From contig JAPZLL010000027.1 of the NCBI GenBank assembly GCA_036250225.1, positions 186,001 through 250,000 on the forward strand: 64,000 nucleotides of DNA. Reading direction: 5' to 3'. Position numbers and translations under genes: made by a program. Below are positions 57,566 through 64,000 of the stretch, in pieces. Positions within the stretch are counted from its first letter, which is position 1; every line of letters begins with the position of its first letter. The notes beneath the pieces are model-generated. The model searched no databases, was not told where the DNA came from, and saw nothing but the letters and a program-made list of their open reading frames with translations. Origin of the DNA: Cercophora sp. LCS_1. Lineage: Eukaryota > Ascomycota > Sordariomycetes > Sordariales > Lasiosphaeriaceae.

Positions 57566-58149
57566 ACGGTTGCTGAGTAGTTGGAAGGCTGGGAGGAAAA
57601 CGCCAGTCAGGGCGATATCGTTACGCTATATGATCACGGAGCAGGCAATGCTGGCAGTGTTATAGTTGACACCGGAATCGGCAGTCTCAACACGTCGAGG
57701 TAGTCTCGATTTTGAACTCTACTTAAACCAGGGGATCTGCATCGTCCCCGAACCTACTCATGAAAGAATACTAGAAGAATCATCGTCCAAACCCATAAAG
57801 CTATTGGGTGCCAACGTCTTGACCCCTCCTGTCCCGTCTGCGCTGGGCACTGGGCAGTGATTCTGGGACATGCCTGAGGCGGGGCTTCCCGGCAGAAAGC
57901 CAAGCCCGGCTTCGTCACCGCGCTTATCACCAGCAAAAGGATGGCGGCAAGTGCGCTTATCGCGCTAACTATATTATACACGTGACCCCGCACAGTCCAT
58001 TCGCGGCGCACGCGCTCCGGAAGAGTAACCGACCTGAAAGGCGACCGCAAAGTCTCAAGGCGATGATAATTCTGGTGGTTTAACTTCCCAAACAACCAAC
58101 ACACCCACAGAGTCCCCCGACGCAGCGAAGTCGCGCACTCTCTCTCAAG
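57566..58149. promoter_or_regulatory. intergenic with probable SmD1 promoter
   Basis: The stretch holds the pkr1 3' flank and the upstream region of the SmD1 gene. A CACGTGA (E-box/CDEI-like) lies at 57979-57985, about 165 bp before the SmD1 ATG. A minus-strand frame across 57754-58308 is judged spurious. Confidence 0.5.
57979..57985. promoter_or_regulatory. CACGTGA E-box/CDEI-like site
   Basis: On the minus strand it reads TCACGTG, the core bound by Cbf1-type bHLH factors in fungi. It lies about 165 bp upstream of the SmD1 start. Binding is inferred from motif and position only. Confidence 0.4.
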
Positions 58150-58824
58150 ATGAAGTTGGTCAGGTGAGCAACTTGTCCTCCCTCTGCACACCTCTCCATC
58201 CATGTGCGCAATTGCCATGACGCGTGCTGAGCTTCCATTCGTCGCGCAAGGCTGGCAGCACCACCGTCGCACACACGAAAACGATGCCGGCAGGAATCGA
58301 AGAAACAAATGACTGATGGCGGTGCCCTTTTAGATTTTTGATGAAGTTGGCCAATGAAACGGTCACAATTGAGCTCAAGAATGGTCTGTTTCCCTCCTTG
58401 ACTCTTGCTTTTTCCAAAAACTAACCCGCTGTCTTTTTTTTTCTTACAGGCACAATTATCCACGGCACAATCACCAGCGTCTCGCCACAGATGAACACGG
58501 CCCTGCGCAACGTCAAGATGACGGTCAAGGGCCAGGAGACACTCCCTCTGGATACCATGAACATCCGAGGCAGCACTATCCGCTACTACATTCTTGTATG
58601 GTCCCTCTTTGTTGCCTGGTGAGAAAACGTGGGAGATGGTGTTTTTGCTAACGCTGAAATAGCCCGATTCACTCCCTCTCGACACATTGTTGATCGATGA
58701 TGCGCCGAAGCCGAAGAACAAGGCACGCAAGGAGGTAGAGCGGGGAACCGGCGGGCGTGGCGGGCCTCGTGGACGCGGCAGGGGTCGCGGCGGGCGTGGT
58801 GGTCGTGGAAGAGGCCGGGGCTAA
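58150..58824 (+). CDS. smd1: small nuclear ribonucleoprotein SmD1
   Basis: SmD1 is one of seven Sm proteins that ring the U1, U2, U4 and U5 snRNAs in the spliceosome. There are four exons: 58150-58163, 58334-58383, 58450-58595 and 58663-58824, with introns of 170, 66 and 67 bp; exon 1 codes for fewer than five residues (MKLVR). The product is 123 aa, the usual size. The Sm fold is complete: MKLVRFLMKLANETVTIELKNG (Sm1, spanning three exons), GTIIHGTITSVSPQMNTALRNVKM, then the Sm2 motif NIRGSTIRYYILPDSLPLDTLL. The tail is an Arg-Gly repeat, the known site of symmetric arginine dimethylation in SmD1. The first intron is by far the longest in this window's models and could be regulatory. Confidence 0.97.
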
Positions 58825-59440
58825 ATCTGCGGCGTGGTTTGACTTTTCTCGGTGGCATCAGGACCAAGGCCAGCGACGGACTAGTTGCGACATTCTGGAC
58901 GAACGGCTCCATGTGGGCACTGAGCCATGCCACCAGGTCGCAAACGACGCGTTTGGAGAAGTAGGGCTTGGAGCTGATACTTGGTCGGGGCACTGCAAAC
59001 TATGGTGGCCCTTGGCCAGGAGGTGGTTGATATTGGGAGTGAATCATGACATCGGCGTTTGGGTTTGGCAGGAAGAGTCAAAAAGACTGCGATTGATCGG
59101 AAAAGCGGGACAGGGTTGCTTTCTCAGTCTAGCTTCTCTAATCCTGTGGCGATAGTTGTGGACGAGAGGGAGTATGTCGAGGTACTGTGTTGCTTGCGGG
59201 AGGGCAGGTAGTACTGCTATCGTCTGCGAAGAAATACAACCCGGCCCCAAACCACAACCCTTTCCATGCCCAACGCAACTTGATCGGCTCTGTGACAACG
59301 GCCATCTCAGGCTCGGCTGCCCAGTTGAGGAACCCCACCACACCCTTGGCCATCTAGTAAGGTAGACCTTACACCATAACACCCTCCACCCAGCTATCAA
59401 ATATCAACCCTGGAAAATCAATGCCTATCTACCCAAGCCC
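58825..59440. other. convergent intergenic region (smd1 / mtq2)
   Basis: The 3' ends of a plus-strand and a minus-strand gene face each other here. Short frames only; expected to hold both 3' UTRs. Confidence 0.5.
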
Positions 59441-60196
59441 TCACTCCCTCCAAACCCTCACAATCTCCAACTTCTCCCACCCCGCCTGCCTCCCACTCCT
59501 CCCCACCGTCTCAGCCCTCCACCCCTCCCCAAAACCCCTCATCCGCTCCTTAACCTCCTCAGGGCGATTCTGCGCACAAAGCAACACATACCCCACCCCC
59601 CTCCCCGACAGCACCCCGGGTAACATCTCAATCAACCGATCCGTCGTCTCCATCCCATCCTTCCCACCCGCATACGAAAGCGCCAGCAGATGCGAGTCCT
59701 CCTCGAACCGGCTCAATCCGCATCCAACCTCCAAGCCGGGTAACTCCTCGGTAGGTACATACGGCGGGTTGAACACCAGGATATCAACGCTGTGCGGCTT
59801 GATTGCTGTTGCGAGATCGCCCTGCGCTGTGTCGAGGAAGAAACCCGGTGGTGTTGGTGAGGCGGCGATGGCTTTGGCAACGGTGGTGTTGGTTGCCGCG
59901 CAGGCGTAGGGGTTGACGTCGATGCCGAGGGTCAGGAGATGGGGTGTGCCGAAGATGGGGAGGGCGTTGGAGGTTAGGAAGGAGAGGACCACGCCTGAGC
60001 CTGGGCCTATTTCTAGGAGGAGGGGTGTCCCTCTTCCGGCGCTGGACGAGGGTGATGATGGGGATGGGTTGAAACGGGAGGTTAGAAAAGTTGATTCGGA
60101 GGGGGAGGAGAGTGTGTCGAGGAGGAGGAAGGAGTCTTCGGCTGGTTCGTAGACGCGGGTGTAGGGGACGTGGGAGGTATCTGGGGTTGGGAGCAT
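59441..60196 (-). CDS. mtq2: Mtq2-type eRF1 glutamine methyltransferase
   Basis: Mtq2 (HemK2/N6AMT1 in animals), with Trm112, methylates the glutamine of the GGQ motif of release factor eRF1. The gene is a single exon of 251 aa from the ATG at 60196 (MLPTPDTSHVPYTRVYEPAE); the frame runs upstream to 60337 but the conserved start region begins here. Motif I for S-adenosylmethionine is LLLEIGPGSG (59-68), and the acidic motif II is GIDVNPYA. The catalytic NPPY is at 143-146 (ILVFNPPYVPTEE), followed by the typical GKDGMETTDRLI and the C-terminal WEKLEIVRVWRE. A Ser/Pro-rich insertion at 42-57 is unusual. A CACGTGA lies about 140 bp upstream. Confidence 0.95.
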   Translation of the reverse strand: MLPTPDTSHVPYTRVYEPAEDSFLLLDTLSSPSESTFLTSRFNPSPSSPSSSAGRGTPLLLEIGPGSGVVLSFLTSNALPIFGTPHLLTLGIDVNPYACAATNTTVAKAIAASPTPPGFFLDTAQGDLATAIKPHSVDILVFNPPYVPTEELPGLEVGCGLSRFEEDSHLLALSYAGGKDGMETTDRLIEMLPGVLSGRGVGYVLLCAQNRPEEVKERMRGFGEGWRAETVGRSGRQAGWEKLEIVRVWRE

Positions 60197-60766
60197 GGTT
60201 GGTTGTTTTCCGCTGGTTTTTTTTGAGGGGTGTGCGGAAAAGGGTGTTGGGGGTTGGAATGCCTTCACTTTTTGATGGTTGGGGATGGATGAGCTGGGAA
60301 GAGAATTTTGCAGAGGTATGGGGATAACCCTGGGCACGTGATAGGGTTGGGTATGGGATTTGGTGTAGACGTTGATTTGGGTATGTAGATGGGTGTCTGG
60401 GTAAACCGTGAGACGTATGATGTCTGGGGAGGTCGTTGATGGTTGATGATGCTGCAGTTCTGGTGTTTTACCTCTTTCATCACTGGCTGGCTTCCACCAT
60501 CACCACCGCCCTCAGTTAGACCACCACCAAAGTGAAGACAACTCTATAAATCTGTGGTAATTGTAGATCGCAGCCATACGCTGCGAGAAACCGCATCGTG
60601 CTAAGTTGAAGTGCGTAACTCGCAACATAAGATAAACCACCATGCTCCCATGGCATCCTCGTCACCCCCTTCCCCCATCACCAATCCCTCGCCAACCCCG
60701 CCCTCTACCACCACCCTATCAGCGCAAACCTCCTCTAGCCCGTCATCGCAATGCAGAAACTCACAA
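60197..60766. promoter_or_regulatory. intergenic upstream of mtq2
   Basis: This stretch is the mtq2 promoter region and the 3' flank of the small CaaX-like gene. It has a CACGTGA at 60335-60341. A Pro/Ser-rich plus-strand frame at 60611-61105 overlaps the small gene and looks like its antisense shadow. Confidence 0.5.
60335..60341. promoter_or_regulatory. CACGTGA E-box/CDEI-like site
   Basis: Same core as the site upstream of smd1. It lies about 140 bp upstream of the mtq2 start. Functional use is inferred. Confidence 0.4.
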
Positions 60767-61066
60767 TCACATAACACAGCACCTCACCTCCCAGCCAGCA
60801 TCGGCCTTGGCCCTCCCCTTCCCAATCTTGACCCCGATAACCTCGCGCTTAATCACTCGGACCATATTCCCATCGTAAACCCCATTCAGATCGCACACCG
60901 GACACGGCTCCTGGCACGCAATCACCGTCCTAGGCATCGGACCGGTGCTGTGTCTGTCGAAGAAAAGGGGGCAGGTGGAAAAGCCCCATCCGGGATAGCA
61001 GGAGAGGGTGATTTTGGCCCATTTGTGTTTGCATGTTTGGTCTGTGAAGTGGACGAATTGGCACAT
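60767..61066 (-). CDS. small cysteine-rich protein with C-terminal CaaX-like box
   Basis: A 99-codon frame starts MCQFVHFTDQTCKHKWAKIT and has eight further Cys after C2, in pairs suggesting metal binding or disulfides (CQEPCPVCDLNG). The C-terminus is CCVM. A Cys at the fourth-last place with Met last fits a farnesylation CaaX box. The pattern (MC start, CKHxW, GFSTCP, CPxCDLNGxYDxNMVR, CaaX-like end) matches small conserved but uncharacterised fungal proteins as I recall them; this needs a search. A possible donor (GAG|GTGAGG) just before the last codons means the true C-terminus could differ. The poly-A run directly upstream of the ATG would be in the 5' UTR. Function unknown; membrane attachment is inferred. 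Confidence 0.65.
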   Translation of the reverse strand: MCQFVHFTDQTCKHKWAKITLSCYPGWGFSTCPLFFDRHSTGPMPRTVIACQEPCPVCDLNGVYDGNMVRVIKREVIGVKIGKGRAKADAGWEVRCCVM

Positions 61067-61443
61067 TTTTTTTTTTTTTGGTTCGAAGGGTATGAATGCT
61101 TGTAGTATGCTTCGTGGTATGCTTCGTGGTATCGAGCTGGTGGTTTGTTGGTGGCCGAGGAATGAAGACGCTATGGCTCAAGCATGGGAATTAAATGGTC
61201 AGAGCAGGCCAGAAGAGATAGCTTTGGGAGCCAGGAACTGAGAGAAAGCGTTCAAGCAAATAGTCAGCCATCCGAAGGGTGCTTTGATTCACCGCTAGTG
61301 ATATCAAATGCATCACCTGCCAGACCCTCCATTCATCATGTCCAAAGTATTGTTTCATTCAACCCTCCGATAAAACAGACGCTAGCCACCAACGCCTTGC
61401 CTGCAATGAAAAGACCAGTCTAATGAATGAATGAATGAATGCA
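61067..61443. other. intergenic between the CaaX-like gene and the channel gene
   Basis: A poly-T run at 61066-61079 and an ATGA microsatellite at 61423-61441 are seen. No gene supported. Confidence 0.5.
61423..61441. repeat. (ATGA)n microsatellite
   Basis: Four to five tandem atga units lie just after the stop of the channel gene. Confidence 0.8.
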
Positions 61444-63940
61444 TCATGGCTCCTCCTCGTTGGCAGGCCCTCTTCCATCCTCGCTCAGCCCAGCCGCCCA
61501 CGAATGGACCCCCGCGCCCCTGGGATCCCCGACTTCAGACCCCATAAACCCATCCGCCAATCTCGACAACATCTCCTCGATCCGTCGTGTACTATCCTCC
61601 AGCGCCTCCAGTCTCGAGGTGATCCCGCTGATCTCGTCATTATCACTCAGCAAACCCTGCAATTCGGCCCGCAGACCCGGGAACGGCGCGATGCTGTCAC
61701 GCCGATTCAGCGTCTTCTTCGGCTTCGCGTTCGTCGTCCCATCACCAGAAGCCGCCGCCGGCGACGGCGGTTGCGCGGCTCCTTCGAGCGTATGGTTCCG
61801 AGTGAACTGGCGACGGATCATGTGGCGCGTCATCTCGTCGTCGGTTGCGATCTCCGAAAGTACCGAGTCCGGCGGAGGCACCTCGAAAACGGTCTCCAGG
61901 TCGCTGTGGGAAGTGATGCTCCAGCGGTTCCATCTCTCCCAGAACCAGCCGTTGGGTTTCGAAGCCCGTCTGGAAAAGAGATTCTGGAAACTGCGGTTGG
62001 AAGTCAAGTGGCCGCCACCGCTGGGCCAGAGGTTGCGGCGCTCGGCGATGGCGATGACAAGGAGAAGAGGTAGATTGAGGAACCGGACCCAGAAGACGTG
62101 GATTTTATGAAACCAACGGGGGGAGACGAAGAACTTAAGAGGGACGAGGAAAAATATGGCGAGGAGGTTGAAGGGCGGTTGGTAGGCAAAAATGGCATCG
62201 CCTTTGACGCCCTCGAGCGTGAGAACGGTCCGACGGTAGGCAATCTCGGCGTTGGAGTCGGAAGCGATCTTGCTAAAGGTCGTCGAAAGCATCGATACTA
62301 AAATTGTGAGGAAGAGGGTGTTTCCGAGGAAGGCGAATGTCACCATGAGAGCTGGGCCAAGTATTTGGTGGAACTCGGTCTGTCAAGATCGTCAGTAACA
62401 GCGTTATAGGGGACAAAAGGGTTACAAACCGAATAGTGAATGCCTGATCCATCCAGACCAAACCAAATGTATATCATCCACTTGCTGATGGTGAAAGCAG
62501 GGAACTCGCCGTTACCAAGCCAGAGTAGCGAAAGCAAGAAGCCGAAGAAACACCAAGCAGCCAGAGCCGTCAGCATTGCAAAATCCGACATCATGGAGCG
62601 AAGCGACAGGAAGAGCATGTTGTCAGAAAGCAGGTTAAAGGCCAGTCGGGGGATGAGTACCGGAGCTCCCATAGCCAGCACGTCGAGAGCCTGCTGACCA
62701 AAATAGACCTTGTTACTCTGCCAGCCGTATAACCTGATTAAAAGATATATCCAGTATATGGCGGCAAATGTCACATCGAGGAATGACCATAGGTTTTGTG
62801 TGTAAACACGCCTTCCAGCACGTCAGTATCGTGGCGGACAAGTCTCTCAACGTGGGCAACTTACCACCCATGCTCCAATATCGTGGCAAATTGATCCAAC
62901 ACCCAACCAAGAGCATATACAGCGAAACATATTTCCAAAATACTGATGGTCGTTGGGTCTCTCTCGGCCATAAAAGCAAGATAGAGTCCCAAAAGAGTAA
63001 CAAACTGTATGATCTCTAGAATGTTTCGCGTCCTCGGGACCACGAGTCGGTACTGGTTCAACAGGGGGGCCTCGCGCGGCTCATACAGCGATATTGGGCG
63101 CTGCTTATAATGATCCGAGATGAGGTCCATGTAGATGGAGGGAGTATAAATGACCCGGCCCACGTAGATGGCATCGACCCTGTATAAAGTCAGCAAGTTT
63201 TCACACCCATACATCATCCCCTTCCACACTTACACTTTCTGACAAGACGTTGAGCTCAGAAAATGCCTGCTTTCACTAAGAACAGCAACCTCCAAAGCTG
63301 GGAGCGTCTTGTTGAGCGAGAGTGAACCCTGAACCTCGCGACGAACCTCCTCCGGCGCATTCTGGAATGGCTCAAACCCGGCGATAAGGATATGCGCAAG
63401 AACCATAAGGTTCCGCGATCCCTCATTATCCTCGTTGAACCGCCTTAGAATACGAGTGGCAACCAGCTCGCAGAGCATCGCCCTCGTATAGTTGACATTT
63501 TGGCGATTTTTGAGATGAGCCTGTTCGTTCAAGAACTGCGCCCGGTTCACCAAAAGACAATAAACTGGCAGAGAGTCAGTTTTTAACTTGAGAGATAACA
63601 GAAACGAAGGCCGGCACCCACCAATGGATATGTCATCCTGCTCGTAGAACTTATCGACAAGAGGCCGCACCACCGAGACATTGATGCGCATGTCCCGCAG
63701 CTGATCCAAGCTCAGGTAGTCCTCGACGACCGAGATGATGTCGCGACGAATCCGATGAATATTCGTGTAGACGGGCAGTTGCGAGTGAACGCTGGCATAG
63801 CAGCTAAAGACCTCGCGGTCGAGCTCATGGCTGAACGTGACACGGTGAGGAAGTAACGGTCTACGCTCCGGTTCCTCGATGCGAAGCGACCGTGACCGCC
63901 CCGGCCCCGGGGGCCGTCGTTCGGCGGGCCGATCCCCCAT
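61444..63940 (-). CDS. yvc1: Yvc1-type TRP-like vacuolar cation channel
   Basis: Yvc1 releases calcium from the vacuole in response to stress and membrane stretch. There are five exons: 63940-63622, 63564-63234, 63179-62865, 62811-62430 and 62379-61444. The introns are 57, 54, 53 and 50 bp, most with TGAC-type branch points. The product is 760 aa. The cytoplasmic N-terminal part has the family segments PVYTNIHRIRRDII, VVRPLVDKFYEQDDISI joined to VYCLLVNRAQFL, and ILIAGFEPFQNAP. The membrane helices lie between about 290 and 560 (for example QFVTLLGLYLAF, FAAIYWIYLLI, ALAAWCFFGFLLSLLWL). The pore region is WMIYIWFGLDGSGIHYS, followed by the last helix ALMVTFAFLGNTLFLTILVSML. The C-terminal tail is hydrophilic with a short coiled-coil-like end (ITSRLEALEDSTRRIEEML). 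The frame remains open upstream of the chosen ATG to the window edge, so the true start may be further right. Confidence 0.92.
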
Positions 63941-64000
63941 GGAATGGGAATGCTCCCTCCCGCACGCACACCGGGTCGCCAAGATGTGCTCGATTTGGAA

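Noticed and set aside
57754..58308. 184-codon minus-strand frame with a hydrophobic segment
   Set aside because: It runs through the smd1 promoter, first exon and first intron in antisense. The hydrophobic run comes from the AT-rich promoter. No family recognised.
60611..61105. 164-codon Pro/Ser-rich plus-strand frame
   Set aside because: It is the antisense of the small Cys-rich CaaX-like gene, which has the better protein pattern.

Overview
The window is nuclear DNA of a filamentous ascomycete (Pezizomycotina), most likely a sordariomycete and possibly Sordariales. The reasons are the many introns of 49-76 bp with fungal branch points (CTAAC or CTGAC) close to the acceptor, the C/G-rich third codon positions, monocistronic genes, and a gene content that includes DUF4243/questin-oxidase-like, Pkr1, Mtq2, Yvc1 and fungal N-terminal-domain proteins. 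I saw no rRNA gene, tRNA gene, CRISPR array or intact transposon. All exon limits were worked out by hand from splice signals and frame; every multi-exon model given here sums to a whole number of codons.

Left part (1-18.4 kb), gene-dense: the 5' end of an unidentified gene runs off the left edge (minus); Tpa1/Ofd1-type 2-oxoglutarate oxygenase (minus); ribulose-5-phosphate 3-epimerase (minus), divergent from a questin-oxidase-like protein (plus); Rad17/Rad24 checkpoint clamp loader (plus); a fungal N-terminal-domain-like protein with a C-terminal glycine-rich membrane segment (plus); an aminoglycoside-phosphotransferase-fold kinase (plus); and a long disordered RING E3 ligase with San1-like layout (minus).

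Middle part (18.4-52.4 kb), gene-poor: only three supported genes lie in 34 kb. They are an acidic repeat protein (25.1-26.3 kb, minus), the cullin-like anaphase-promoting-complex subunit Apc2 (26.8-30.0 kb, minus) and a zinc-finger regulator (37.7-39.1 kb, minus). The stretches of 6.7, 7.7 and 13.3 kb between them hold only short, overlapping reading frames on both strands, without recognisable domains.

Right part (52.4-64 kb), gene-dense again: an F-box protein with a probable GC-AG intron (minus), divergent from the V-ATPase assembly factor Pkr1 (plus); spliceosomal SmD1 (plus); Mtq2-type eRF1 methyltransferase (minus); a small cysteine-rich protein ending in a CaaX-like box (minus); and a Yvc1-type vacuolar cation channel (minus) whose 5' end is close to the right edge.

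The genes do not form one pathway. Most are housekeeping functions (translation termination, splicing, pentose phosphate pathway, cell cycle and checkpoint, protein turnover, ion transport). I found no convincing undescribed multi-gene system. The best leads are the zinc-finger gene alone in a gene desert, the two fungal N-terminal-domain-like proteins, and the small CaaX-like protein.
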